From NCBI RefSeq assembly GCF_015708085.1, contig NZ_JADNYM010000035.1, positions 1 through 43,969 on the forward strand: a stretch of DNA of 43,969 bases, in the 5' to 3' direction. The stretch's first letter is position 1. Each line of letters starts with the position of its first letter. Made by a program: the position numbers and the translations under genes. The DNA comes from Arthrobacter terrae (GTDB taxonomy: Bacteria > Actinomycetota > Actinomycetes > Actinomycetales > Micrococcaceae). Of the stretch, positions 8,937-17,637 are shown in pieces. The notes below the pieces were generated by a model that saw only the letters and a program-made list of their open reading frames with translations, was not told the origin of the DNA and ran no database searches.

Positions 8937-10400
8937 GTGAAAACCAGCGGGAGTGGAACCGGACCTGGACAGTCAACGGGTGCAACATCGGGGCGCGGCG
9001 CTTTGTCCAGCCGTGGGCACGGGCGTGCATGGTTTGTCTGGGGCGTTGGAGTTTTCGCCTATCTGATCGCCATTACGGCACGGACCTCCTTTGGCGTCGC
9101 GGGACTGGAGGCAACTGCCCGCTTCGAGGCCACGGCGTCGGCGCTGTCTGCCTTCACCGTGCTGCAGCTTTTGGTTTACGCGGGACTGCAGATACCTGTC
9201 GGGGTGCTGGTTGACCGCTTCGGCCCTCGGCTGATGATCGCCTCCGGCGCAGTGTTGATGTGTCTGGGCCAGGTCCAGTTGGCTGCCGCCACTTCCGTCC
9301 CGGCCGGCATCGTGGGCCGGGTGCTGGTAGGCGCCGGAGATGCGATGACGTTCATTGCCGTTCTGCGGCTGCTTCCGGCTTGGTTTCCCGCCTCCCGGGT
9401 GCCGATATTGACCCAGCTGACCGGCCAGCTGGGACAGTTGGGTCAGCTGATCAGCGTGATCCCCTTTGCCCTGGTCCTGCACGCTTTCGGTTGGAGCCCG
9501 GCCTTCCTGGGCGTTGCCGGGCTGTCGCTGCTGGCCTTCGTGCTGGCAGCTGCACTGTTGCGCAACCAGCCCGCGGGCGAGCCGGATGCCAGGATGGCGC
9601 AGGGCCTGCGGGAAACAGCAACGGCTGTTAGCAAAGCCTGGAAACAGCCCGGCACCAGGTTGGGCATGTGGAGCCACTTCACCACCCAGTTCTCCGGCAC
9701 GGTTTTCATCCTGACTTGGGGCTACCCCTTTCTGGCGTCCGCGCAGGGGGTTGACCCGGCCGTGGTGACGTTGCTGATGAGTTTGTTCGTCGTTGTCGGC
9801 ATTATTTGCGGACCGCTGTTGGGCGGCTGGGTCGGCAGGCATCCGCTGCGGCGCTCCACCATGGTGCTGTTGATCGCGGCGGCTATCGCCGTCGTATGGC
9901 TCGCCACGCTGCTTTATCCGGGAAGGTCCCCATTGTGGCTGCTGCTGGTGCTGGTGCTGGTGCTGGCATTGGGCGGCCCGGCCTCGATGATTGGCTTCGA
10001 TTTCGCCCGGACCTATAACCCTTCGCATCGGATGGGCACGGCCACCGGCATCGTCAATATTGGCGGTTTCTGCGCCTCCTTGCTCACCATGTACATTGTG
10101 GGATTGGTGCTGGATCTGCTCAATAACAGCGGGTTCTCCGGCGGGGACCTGTATTCGCTCGATTCCTTCCGGATCGCCTTTTCCGTGCAGTTCATTGTCC
10201 TGGCGGTTGGAGCGTGCGGAGTAGTTTCATGCCGGCGGGCGGTGCGTAAGCAGATGGCGCTGGAGGGCGTTCGATTGCCCCCGTTGCGCGCTGTGCTTTC
10301 GGACAACCGACGACGACGACGGCAGTACCGTGCGGAGCTGCGCGGTTCCCGCGGCAGGGACGGTTCGTCCGGCAGCGACGAGGGAAAGTCCACAGACTAG
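8937..10400 (+). CDS. MFS transporter
   Basis: The 487-residue membrane protein has about twelve hydrophobic segments and the MFS signature after the second one (GVLVDRFGPRLM, about 85-95). It has a Gly/Ser-rich 30-residue N-terminal cytoplasmic extension and an Arg-rich C-terminal tail. The overall pattern fits small-molecule/anion-cation type MFS permeases; the substrate cannot be told. The GTG start is supported by the leaderless -10 arrangement; no in-frame downstream start has a better ribosome site. It stands alone, with 87 bp before the DUF4192 gene. Confidence 0.85.
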   Translation: MKTSGSGTGPGQSTGATSGRGALSSRGHGRAWFVWGVGVFAYLIAITARTSFGVAGLEATARFEATASALSAFTVLQLLVYAGLQIPVGVLVDRFGPRLMIASGAVLMCLGQVQLAAATSVPAGIVGRVLVGAGDAMTFIAVLRLLPAWFPASRVPILTQLTGQLGQLGQLISVIPFALVLHAFGWSPAFLGVAGLSLLAFVLAAALLRNQPAGEPDARMAQGLRETATAVSKAWKQPGTRLGMWSHFTTQFSGTVFILTWGYPFLASAQGVDPAVVTLLMSLFVVVGIICGPLLGGWVGRHPLRRSTMVLLIAAAIAVVWLATLLYPGRSPLWLLLVLVLVLALGGPASMIGFDFARTYNPSHRMGTATGIVNIGGFCASLLTMYIVGLVLDLLNNSGFSGGDLYSLDSFRIAFSVQFIVLAVGACGVVSCRRAVRKQMALEGVRLPPLRAVLSDNRRRRRQYRAELRGSRGRDGSSGSDEGKSTD

Positions 10401-10487
10401 CCCTGCACAGGCCCTTACACCGGCGTTCGGTGCACAATCAGCAGTTGACCTCTGGGCGCGCAGCCGCGAGGGACGGACAGTTGCACC

Positions 10488-11711
10488 ATGACTACAGAAC
10501 AGCGTCTTTCCGTCAGGACCGGCGAAGATATTCTCAGCTACATTGCGCATGCGGTGGGCTACTGGCCCACCAACAGCCTGGTCTGCCTCACCCTGGACGG
10601 CGGGAGCGTCGGCGCGACCCTACGCGTGGATCTTCCCCGGCCCGGCGGCGGTGGCCTGCGCGACTTCGCCGATTACATCTGCTCCACGCTCGGTGCGGAC
10701 GAAGCCGCCGACGGTGTGCTGGTGGCAGTTTTTGGACAAACTGACTGGCAGCTGAAAGGACGTACTCCGTACCGGGAAATGATCAGAACGCTGGGCCGTT
10801 CTCTGGCACAGGCGGGTATGCCGGTGCGGGATAAGTGGTACGTGGGACCCGAGCATTGGCGCAACTACCTTTGCGGGGACGCAGGGTGTTGCGGCTGGCC
10901 GGGGCGTCCGTTGGAAGACATCACCAACAGCGCTTTGAACGCGGAATTGGTTTTTCGTGGCAGCGCACTGGTGGATCCCGTGGACAGGGCTGGTGCCGCG
11001 GTGGTGACCCCTGCGGATGTTGATGTCGTGGCCGTGCAGCGGGAGGTGCACAAACACGATGCACTGCTGGCCGGCCGGCAGCGGGAGCAGGCGCAGTTCA
11101 AGGCAGTGCTCCAGGCCTGGGAGCTGGCAATTCTGCGGTGGCCGGAACCGCCCACCGCGTCCAGCGCTGGATACCTGCTGGCATCGTTGCAAAGCGTGAC
11201 CATCCGCGACTCGGTACTGGTCCTGGCCAGTGTCAGTGCCCGGCTTGCGTTCGGAGGAGCCCTGGCCTGCCGCTTGCTCATTGATTCGGAGCACGCAGTG
11301 ACGCGGCCGGCGCCCTGGGACCCCAACCGGAGCGAGCAGGATGCCCTGCGGCGAAGCTTTAGCCAATTGCAGGATGACCGGGGGCAGGATTTGGCGGTCC
11401 AGGACTTCGGGTCAATCCTCGTGGGTGAGGGTGCGAGCGATCCGGATTGGCAGAAGCTCGATGTTATGGACGAGCTGCTGACCTATTTGTCCCGGGCCGG
11501 TACCGCCGGACCGCGGGCGGCCGTATTGACCATGTTGGCCTGGACGCAATGGTGCCGGGGACGCGGTTCCAGCGCGGACGCATACCTTCAGCTGGCGCTG
11601 CGGGAGTTTGGCGGCTACCCGCTGGCGGTACTGCTGGAGGAACTGATCAGCCGTGGCTCCATCTGCAACTGGGCCCGGAACCGGCGCACCTCCTGGCGCA
11701 AGCCGGCCTAG
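10488..11711 (+). CDS. DUF4192 domain protein
   Basis: The 407-residue soluble protein matches the actinobacterial DUF4192 family. It starts with LSVRTGEDILSYIAHAVGYWPTNS-like sequence (in pieces: GEDILSYIAHAVGY, then NSLVCLTL) and carries the family's WRNYLCGDAGCC cysteine motif near residue 125. Function is unknown in the literature as I recall it. The start is ATG at 10488, with GAGGGA rather far upstream (14 bases). It is the last gene before the sigA promoter region, same strand. Confidence 0.85.
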   Translation: MTTEQRLSVRTGEDILSYIAHAVGYWPTNSLVCLTLDGGSVGATLRVDLPRPGGGGLRDFADYICSTLGADEAADGVLVAVFGQTDWQLKGRTPYREMIRTLGRSLAQAGMPVRDKWYVGPEHWRNYLCGDAGCCGWPGRPLEDITNSALNAELVFRGSALVDPVDRAGAAVVTPADVDVVAVQREVHKHDALLAGRQREQAQFKAVLQAWELAILRWPEPPTASSAGYLLASLQSVTIRDSVLVLASVSARLAFGGALACRLLIDSEHAVTRPAPWDPNRSEQDALRRSFSQLQDDRGQDLAVQDFGSILVGEGASDPDWQKLDVMDELLTYLSRAGTAGPRAAVLTMLAWTQWCRGRGSSADAYLQLALREFGGYPLAVLLEELISRGSICNWARNRRTSWRKPA

Positions 11712-11897
11712 ATTCCGACAAGAGCGGGGACGGATATCGTCTGCAGCGAATTATCGTGAGAGACTGGAAGCTGCGACCCGGTTGGGTCCGTGATTCACCT
11801 CCATCGCGTTTGCTACGTGCAGTTGCCGGGGAAACTCCGCACACCGACGGGAACAATGTCGGCTTGCTGGTAGTTGTACCTAGTGACTCTGCAGGTT
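11712..11897. other. Upstream part of the 278-bp gap before sigA
   Basis: No gene, tRNA or strong hairpin is supported here. Open frames crossing it are out-of-frame continuations over DUF4192 or sigA. Upstream sigA promoter elements may lie in this stretch but I could not identify them. Confidence 0.45.
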
Positions 11898-11931
11898 GCG
11901 ATGGTGTGTGTACAACATCGCGGACTTGACA
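11898..11931 (+). promoter_or_regulatory. Dyad plus -35-like box upstream of sigA
   Basis: GCGATG (11898-11903) and CATCGC (11916-11921) form an inverted repeat enclosing a second inner dyad TGT-GTGT-ACA. TTGACA follows at 11926-11931, about 60 bases before the sigA start. A matching -10 is not obvious at standard spacing, so the TTGACA may not be the active -35. The dyad could be an operator. Confidence 0.4.
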
Positions 11932-11989
11932 GGGTCATAGTGGTGTTGCCCGTAGGTGACTCCACAGACCGCCGCAAGAAAGGTTTTCT

Positions 11990-13411
11990 GTGTCTGACAC
12001 TGCTAAGAGCAATGACTCTGTTACTTCCGAGGTTGATGCCTCGGCACCCCTTGCAGCTGGCCCGAAGAAGGCTCCTGCAGCGAAAACCGGTTCCTCCCGT
12101 ACGGCTGCCGCCGTCGGCAAGGCTGTTAAATCCGCTGCTGCGCCAGATGCCCCCGATGCCTCCGCCACACTGACGCCTGCGCAGAAGCGTGCGGCCACCA
12201 TTGCCGCCCGGAAAGCGGTCTCCTCTGATGGTGAGGCCGCCGCTCCTAAGGCCCGCGGACGCCAGGCTAAGCCTGCCGGCGCCCCTGCCAAGGCCACCCG
12301 TGGAAGGGCCTCGAAGGGATCTCAGGATCACGAAACCGAGGACGCAGGGACCGTTGACGATGACGAGTCGCGGACCAATACAAACACTGAGACCGTCGAG
12401 ATTGTGCCCGAGAAGACGGGGCGCGGTTTCGTCTACTCCGATGCCGACGACGACGACGCGCCCGTTCAGCAGGTCATGTCTGCCGGTGCCACAGCGGACC
12501 CGGTAAAGGATTACCTCAAACAAATCGGCAAGGTCGCGCTGCTGAATGCTGAGCAGGAAGTTGACCTCGCCTTGCGGATCGAGGCCGGTCTTTTTGCCGA
12601 GGAGAAGCTTGCCGCCGACCTTGCGGCCGACAAGGGCAAGATCGACGACAAACTCAAGCGCGAGCTTCAGTGGGTCATTCATGACGGTAAGCGGGCCAAG
12701 AACCACCTGCTCGAAGCCAACCTTCGGCTGGTTGTTTCACTGGCCAAGCGTTACACCGGCCGCGGAATGCTGTTCCTGGACCTCATCCAGGAAGGGAACC
12801 TGGGTCTGATTCGTGCGGTGGAGAAGTTCGATTACACCAAGGGCTTCAAATTCTCCACCTACGCCACCTGGTGGATCCGTCAGGCCATTACGCGCGCCAT
12901 GGCCGATCAGGCCCGTACCATCCGCATCCCGGTGCACATGGTGGAGGTCATCAATAAGCTGGCCCGTGTTCAGCGGCAGATGCTGCAGGATCTGGGCCGC
13001 GAGCCTACTCCGGAAGAGCTGGCCATTGAATTGGATATGACGCCGGAGAAGGTCGTAGAGGTTCAGAAGTACGGCCGCGAGCCTATCTCTTTGCATACTC
13101 CGTTGGGCGAGGACGGGGACTCCGAGTTCGGTGACCTGATCGAAGACTCCGAAGCAGTGGTTCCGGCCGACGCCGTCAGCTTTACCCTGCTGCAGGAGCA
13201 ACTGCACTCGGTGTTGGACACGCTCTCCGAGCGTGAGGCGGGCGTTGTGGCCATGCGGTTCGGCTTGACGGACGGGCAGCCGAAGACTTTAGACGAAATC
13301 GGCAAGGTCTATGGAGTGACGCGTGAGCGTATCCGACAGATTGAATCCAAGACGATGTCCAAACTGCGGCATCCCTCACGTTCTCAGGTGCTGCGGGACT
13401 ACCTGGACTGA
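11990..13411 (+). CDS. sigA: Primary RNA polymerase sigma factor (RpoD/SigA/HrdB type)
   Basis: The 473-residue principal sigma factor directs RNA polymerase to housekeeping promoters. The first roughly 160 residues are an Ala/Lys/Asp-rich low-complexity region, as usual in actinobacteria. Region 1.2 begins with [16 protein letters not shown]. Region 2 shows [17 protein letters not shown] and [16 protein letters not shown]. Region 3 follows, and region 4 ends in [13 protein letters not shown] and a short tail [10 protein letters not shown]. The start is GTG at 11990 with GAAAGG about 8 bases upstream. A very strong terminator follows. Assignment as the primary rather than an alternative group 2 factor rests on the long N-terminal extension, complete regions 1.2-4, and the neighbouring DUF7455-parE genes. 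Confidence 0.95.
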   Translation: MSDTAKSNDSVTSEVDASAPLAAGPKKAPAAKTGSSRTAAAVGKAVKSAAAPDAPDASATLTPAQKRAATIAARKAVSSDGEAAAPKARGRQAKPAGAPAKATRGRASKGSQDHETEDAGTVDDDESRTNTNTETVEIVPEKTGRGFVYSDADDDDAPVQQVMSAGATADPVKDYLKQIGKVALLNAEQEVDLALRIEAGLFAEEKLAADLAADKGKIDDKLKRELQWVIHDGKRAKNHLLEANLRLVVSLAKRYTGRGMLFLDLIQEGNLGLIRAVEKFDYTKGFKFSTYATWWIRQAITRAMADQARTIRIPVHMVEVINKLARVQRQMLQDLGREPTPEELAIELDMTPEKVVEVQKYGREPISLHTPLGEDGDSEFGDLIEDSEAVVPADAVSFTLLQEQLHSVLDTLSEREAGVVAMRFGLTDGQPKTLDEIGKVYGVTRERIRQIESKTMSKLRHPSRSQVLRDYLD

Positions 13412-13442
13412 GACAGGTCAGGTAAAGACAGGTTAAGTAAAG

Positions 13443-13487
13443 ACAGACAGGAAGGGCCCCTCCAATGGAGGGGCCCTTCCTGTCTGT
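13443..13487. terminator. Strong bidirectional terminator between sigA and the DUF7455 gene
   Basis: Two 21-base arms (13443-13463 and 13467-13487) pair perfectly around the loop AAT. The core is GGAAGGGCCCCTCC / GGAGGGGCCCTTCC. It sits between convergent genes and can serve both strands. Confidence 0.92.
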
Positions 13488-13549
13488 TATTTATCCGAAA
13501 AGCAATCAGCTATCGACCCAATCATCGACCCTGTCAGTCGACAACCCGG

Positions 13550-13774
13550 TCAGTCGTCAACCAGGACGGGGTCCTTCTGGTGGAGGCGGGCCGTCTCATC
13601 CTGCCATTGCGAGGAAAGCGGCTTCAATGTGGGCTCGACGCTCCGGGCGTGGTGCCCGCAGAAGAGCAGTTCACCGCCGGAGGATTCCAGCACAACGCGG
13701 ACATATGCTTGAGCTCCGCAGCGGTCGCAGCGGTCCAGGGCGTTCAACTCGCGGCTGGCAACAGCTGTTGTCAT
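13550..13774 (-). CDS. DUF7455 small zinc-ribbon-like protein
   Basis: A 74-residue protein with CDRCGAQAY near the N-terminus and FCGHHA about 20 residues later, giving a CxxC...CxHH pattern that could bind one zinc ion. The start is ATG at 13774 with a near-perfect AAGGAGG six bases upstream; the same frame extends upstream but those codons lack a ribosome site. The family (DUF7455) is widespread in actinobacteria and tends to lie near sigA and topoisomerase genes. Function is unknown; nucleic-acid or protein binding is inference. It is convergent with sigA and divergent from parE. Confidence 0.85.
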   Translation of the reverse strand: MTTAVASRELNALDRCDRCGAQAYVRVVLESSGGELLFCGHHARSVEPTLKPLSSQWQDETARLHQKDPVLVDD

Positions 13775-14036
13775 GATGGCCTCCTTAGTAGATCTGTACA
13801 TACATCCAATCACTATTCGTAGCCGTCGGACGTCCGGTTGGGTTAACTTTCGCTGACCGCGTAGCCGTGACCAGATTCCGAGGACCGGTATGGCGACTGT
13901 CGGCAGTGAAATACCGATGCACCCGGCACGCGCGGCTCGTCTGCACCGGCTGTGCCCGCGCGGGCGATATCCTAGACAATGGCCCGCTTCCCATGTGGAC
14001 CCCTGCACCAGCACCGCATAAAGGAGTTTGCCGAAC
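13775..14036. other. Divergent intergenic region between DUF7455 and parE genes
   Basis: The 262 bases hold no supported gene. It must contain promoters for both directions. Around 13968-13979, TATCCT and TAGACAAT are the best plus-strand -10 candidates for parE, about 60 bases before its start. AAAGGAG (14020-14026) is the parE ribosome site. Confidence 0.45.
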
Positions 14037-16148
14037 GTGGCCCCACCGAGTTCCGAGTACAACGCCCGTCACCTCTCTGTGCTGGAGGGGCTGGAAGCTG
14101 TTCGGAAAAGGCCGGGGATGTACATCGGATCCACCGACTCCCGCGGACTGATGCACTGTCTCTGGGAAATCATCGACAACTCCGTCGACGAGGCTTTGGC
14201 TGGTCATGGGCAGAGCATCAAGGTGATCCTGCACCCCGACAATTCGGTGGAAATCCATGACGACGGCCGCGGAATTCCTGTTGATCTGGAGCCCAAGACT
14301 GGTCTGACCGGCGTCGAAGTCGTATTGACTAAGCTCCATGCCGGCGGAAAATTTGGTGGCGGTTCCTATACCGCGTCGGGCGGACTTCACGGTGTTGGGG
14401 CCAGCGTGGTCAATGCGCTCTCGGCTCGTCTTGATGTGCAGGTGGACCGTGGCGGAAAAACTTATCAGATGTGCTTCCGACGCGGCGAACCTGGACACTT
14501 CAAGGACACCGGACGCAGTCTGAGCCCGACAGCGTCGTTTGAGCCCTTCATCGAAAATTCGAGCCTGGACGTAGTTGGAAGCACTAAGCGCGGTGTTACC
14601 GGCACCCGAATCCGGTATTGGGCGGACCGGCAGATTTTCACGCCGGACGCGAAATTTTCCTATTCGGAGCTCGCCGATCGTGCCCGGCAGACGTCTTTTT
14701 TGGTGCCGGGGCTGCGTATTTCCATCCGTGATGAGCGGCGGTTGCCGGGAACGCCCGGCGAATTGGAAGTCCATGAAGAGGTCTTCCAGCACGACGGTGG
14801 ACTGTCCGAATTTGTTGATTATCTGGCAGTGGACCCCGCCGTAACCGATATCTGGCGAATCCATGGCACCAGCACCTTCAAGGAAACCGTTCCTGTCCTG
14901 GATGCGAACGGACATCTGAAGAGCACCGAAGTGGAACGCGACTGCGAAGTGGACGTCGCGCTGCGGTGGGGGATCGGCTACGACACTGCAGTGCGCAGCT
15001 ACGTCAATATCATTTCCACCCCTAAGGGCGGCCGGCATCAGGAAGGCTTTGAACAGGCGCTGCTCAAAACGTTCCGCAAGGTCATCGAAGCCAACTCCCG
15101 CAAGCTCAAGGCCGGGACCGACAAGATCGAAAAGGACGACGTGCAGGCCGGCCTTACGGCCGTGTTGACGGTGCGCCTGGCAGAGCCGCAGTTTGAGGGC
15201 CAGACCAAGGAAATCCTTGGCACCCCGGCCGCGCGAACCATCGTAGCCAAGGTGGTGGAGCGGGAGCTGACTGCCAAGCTCAACTCATCACAGCGCAACG
15301 AGAAGGCACAGTCCGCGCAACTGCTGGAAAAAGTGGTTTCCGAGATGAAGTCCCGGATCTCCGCCCGAGTGCATAAAGAAACGCAGCGGCGCAAAAATGC
15401 GCTGGAAACGTCCTCGCTTCCGGCCAAACTCGCGGACTGCCGTACGAACGACACTGCCCGCAGTGAGCTGTTCATCGTCGAAGGTGACAGCGCACTGGGC
15501 ACGGCCAAGCTCGCGCGCTCGTCGGATTTCCAGGCGCTTCTCCCCATCCGTGGGAAGATCCTCAACGTGCAGAAGGCCTCCGTCGGGGACATGCTCTCCA
15601 ACGCCGAGTGTGCTGCCCTGATTCAGGTCGTCGGTGCCGGATCCGGACGCAGCTTTGTGCCTGACGCCGCGCGTTACGGCAAAGTGATTCTAATGACGGA
15701 TGCCGACGTCGACGGCGCCCATATCCGCACGCTGCTGCTGACCCTGTTCTTCCGGTATATGCGGCCGATGATCGATGCCGGGCGCGTTTTTGCGGCCGTT
15801 CCCCCGCTGCATCGTGTGGAAGTGATCAACCACGGCGCCAAAGCGAACGAGATGATTTACACCTATTCCGAGCAGGAGCTGCACACGCTGCTCGCATCAC
15901 TGGAAAAGGCCGGGAGACGGTACAAGGAGCCGATTCAGCGTTACAAGGGCCTGGGGGAGATGGACGCCGGCCAGCTTGCGGAGACCACGATGGATCCTCG
16001 GCACCGGACGCTTCGCAGGGTCACCGCCGAAAACGCGGAAATGGCGGAGAAGACCTTCGAACTCCTCATGGGTTCTGATGTTGCACCCCGTAAGGACTTC
16101 ATTATCGCCGGCAGCGCGTCCCTTGACCGGGAGCAGATCGACGCCTGA
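14037..16148 (+). CDS. parE: DNA topoisomerase IV subunit B
   Basis: The 703-residue ATPase subunit of a type II topoisomerase. The N-terminal GHKL domain has EIIDNSVDEA, DDGRGIPVD, and GGLHGVGASVVNALS. The TOPRIM domain has EGDSALGTAKLARSSDFQ with the catalytic Glu at about 482, and DADVDGAH with Asp 555/557/559. EGDSALG with RSSDFQALLPIRGKI fits ParE better than GyrB (usually EGDSAGGSAK). The nearby parC supports this. I chose GTG at 14037, ten bases after AAAGGAG; the TTG at 14028 is too close to that site. It probably decatenates daughter chromosomes with ParC, encoded 11 kb away on the other strand. Confidence 0.93.
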   Translation: MAPPSSEYNARHLSVLEGLEAVRKRPGMYIGSTDSRGLMHCLWEIIDNSVDEALAGHGQSIKVILHPDNSVEIHDDGRGIPVDLEPKTGLTGVEVVLTKLHAGGKFGGGSYTASGGLHGVGASVVNALSARLDVQVDRGGKTYQMCFRRGEPGHFKDTGRSLSPTASFEPFIENSSLDVVGSTKRGVTGTRIRYWADRQIFTPDAKFSYSELADRARQTSFLVPGLRISIRDERRLPGTPGELEVHEEVFQHDGGLSEFVDYLAVDPAVTDIWRIHGTSTFKETVPVLDANGHLKSTEVERDCEVDVALRWGIGYDTAVRSYVNIISTPKGGRHQEGFEQALLKTFRKVIEANSRKLKAGTDKIEKDDVQAGLTAVLTVRLAEPQFEGQTKEILGTPAARTIVAKVVERELTAKLNSSQRNEKAQSAQLLEKVVSEMKSRISARVHKETQRRKNALETSSLPAKLADCRTNDTARSELFIVEGDSALGTAKLARSSDFQALLPIRGKILNVQKASVGDMLSNAECAALIQVVGAGSGRSFVPDAARYGKVILMTDADVDGAHIRTLLLTLFFRYMRPMIDAGRVFAAVPPLHRVEVINHGAKANEMIYTYSEQELHTLLASLEKAGRRYKEPIQRYKGLGEMDAGQLAETTMDPRHRTLRRVTAENAEMAEKTFELLMGSDVAPRKDFIIAGSASLDREQIDA

Positions 16149-16187
16149 GCCACCGATCGACCGGCGCCCAGCGGCTGTGGTCGGCGC

Positions 16188-17603
16188 TTAGCGGCCCTCC
16201 TTCAGCGCGGCATAGGCGTCCAAGGCACGCTCCCGTGAGGCGCCGAGCTCCACCAGCGGAGCCGGATAGGACCCGGCATCGTCCGGGGTCTTCCACGGTT
16301 CGTGGATTGACCGCGCTCCAAGTGAGGCGAGCTCCGGCACATAGCGACGGAGGTAGAGTCCGTCCGGATCAAACTTGCGGCTCTGCGTCACGGGATTGAA
16401 GATGCGAAAGTACGGCGAAGCATCAGCGCCGGAACCAGCAACCCATTGCCAGTTCGCTGGATTGTTCGCTGCATCCGCATCCACCAGGGTGTCCCAAAAC
16501 CATTGTTCACCGATCCGCCAGTCGATTAGGAGATTCTTCACCAGAAATGAGGCGGTGACCATCCGGATCCGGTTGTGCATCCAGCCGGTCTGCCAGAGCT
16601 GGCGCATTCCGGCATCAACGAGCGGATAACCGGTTCGGCCGCGGCGCCAGGCTTTGATTTCGGCCGCAGTGCCCGCTGTCGAGGGGGAATCCCACGCAAA
16701 TCGGTCAAACATCGGGCGGTAATTGGTAGTCGCCAGGTCAGGATTGAAATAGAGCAGGTGCCAGCAGAATTCGCGCCAGCCGAGTTCGCTGCGGAAGACC
16801 TGCAGGTCCTTGTCTGCAGCGGCCGGAAGTGAGCGCAGTGCGTGCCGGATTTGGAACGGGCTGATTTCTCCGAAACGAAGATGCGGCGAAAGCCGGCTCG
16901 TGGCCTCAATGGCAGGAAAGTCCCTGTCCGTGGCATATTCGCGGGCCTGGCGATCAAAGAATTCCGCCAGCCGATTGTTGGCACCGTCCTCCCCGGGGGT
17001 CCATTCCGAGCCCAGCCCCGGGGACCAATCCGGGTTAGTGGGGAGGAGCTGCCAGCTGCCGAGGGCCTCCGAGGCAGCTTGGGGGCTGCGGATCTGTTCC
17101 GGGGCTGACAGCGGTGCGCGTGGTTCTCCCGCGTCGTTGCAAGCGCGCCAAAACGGGGTGAAAACTTTGTAGGGCCCGCCTGCGCCTGTTCTGATGGTCC
17201 ACGGTTCGTAGAGGAGGTTGGCCTGGAAGCTCTCGGCGTCGATATTCGCATCCGCCAGCTCCTCCTTCAGAGCGGCGTCGACCCGCCGCTCCGCCAGACC
17301 ATAGCGCCGGTTCCAGAATACGGCGTCCGCTTCCGCCTCTGCAACGACGTCCAGGACGGCTTGCCTGGCGCAGCCACGCCGCAGGATCAGCGTGCCTCCG
17401 ATAGCTGCCAACTGCGTCGCCAGAGATTCCAGGGAATGATGGAGCCACCATTTGGACGCGCTGCCCAAAGGACGAATCCCCTCGGATTCTTCGTCGAGAA
17501 CGTAGAGAACTGCAATCTGACCGCCGTGCCGGGCAGCTGCGGTCAAGGCGGGGTTGTCGGCCAACCGAAGATCGTCCCGGAGCCACACGACGGAATTTGC
17601 CAT
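16188..17603 (-). CDS. phr: Deoxyribodipyrimidine photolyase (CPD, class I)
   Basis: The 471-residue flavoprotein repairs cyclobutane pyrimidine dimers using light. The N-terminal antenna-binding domain begins VVWLRDDLRLADNPAL. The FAD/DNA-binding C-terminal half contains RLSPHLRFGEIS, GWREFCWHLL, GRTGYPLVDAGMRQLW, GWMHNRIRM and DWRIGEQWFWDTLVDAD, the class I signature run. The length is normal. The ATG start sits six bases past a TAGATT hexamer with no Shine-Dalgarno, so the message is likely leaderless. The gene converges on parE with only 39 bp between stops. Cryptochrome function is possible for the superfamily but the motifs favour repair. Confidence 0.95.
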   Translation of the reverse strand: MANSVVWLRDDLRLADNPALTAAARHGGQIAVLYVLDEESEGIRPLGSASKWWLHHSLESLATQLAAIGGTLILRRGCARQAVLDVVAEAEADAVFWNRRYGLAERRVDAALKEELADANIDAESFQANLLYEPWTIRTGAGGPYKVFTPFWRACNDAGEPRAPLSAPEQIRSPQAASEALGSWQLLPTNPDWSPGLGSEWTPGEDGANNRLAEFFDRQAREYATDRDFPAIEATSRLSPHLRFGEISPFQIRHALRSLPAAADKDLQVFRSELGWREFCWHLLYFNPDLATTNYRPMFDRFAWDSPSTAGTAAEIKAWRRGRTGYPLVDAGMRQLWQTGWMHNRIRMVTASFLVKNLLIDWRIGEQWFWDTLVDADAANNPANWQWVAGSGADASPYFRIFNPVTQSRKFDPDGLYLRRYVPELASLGARSIHEPWKTPDDAGSYPAPLVELGASRERALDAYAALKEGR

Positions 17604-17609
17604 GCCATC

Positions 17610-17615
17610 AATCTA
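17610..17615 (-). promoter_or_regulatory. -10 box for phr, leaderless geometry
   Basis: On the minus strand TAGATT is followed by six bases (GATGGC) and the phr ATG. It lies in the 34-bp gap after the M56 protease gene, so phr probably has its own promoter instead of depending on read-through. Confidence 0.55.
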
Positions 17616-17637
17616 GCCCAGGTTTGCCCCGCTACTG

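Noticed and set aside
11712-11989. tRNA or small RNA gene before sigA
   Set aside because: No cloverleaf, TTCGA-type T-arm or terminator hairpin could be found.
13550-14062. 170-residue version of the DUF7455 protein
   Set aside because: The upstream codons lie in the parE promoter region and lack family similarity; the ATG at 13774 has an AAGGAGG site and gives the usual size.
13785-15038. 417-codon minus-strand frame opposite the start of parE
   Set aside because: It is antisense to conserved GHKL ATPase motifs and has no recognisable fold.
14037-16148. gyrB instead of parE (and gyrA instead of parC)
   Set aside because: EGDSALGTAKLARSSDFQ, the lack of a classic GyrA box and the position away from dnaA/recF favour topoisomerase IV.
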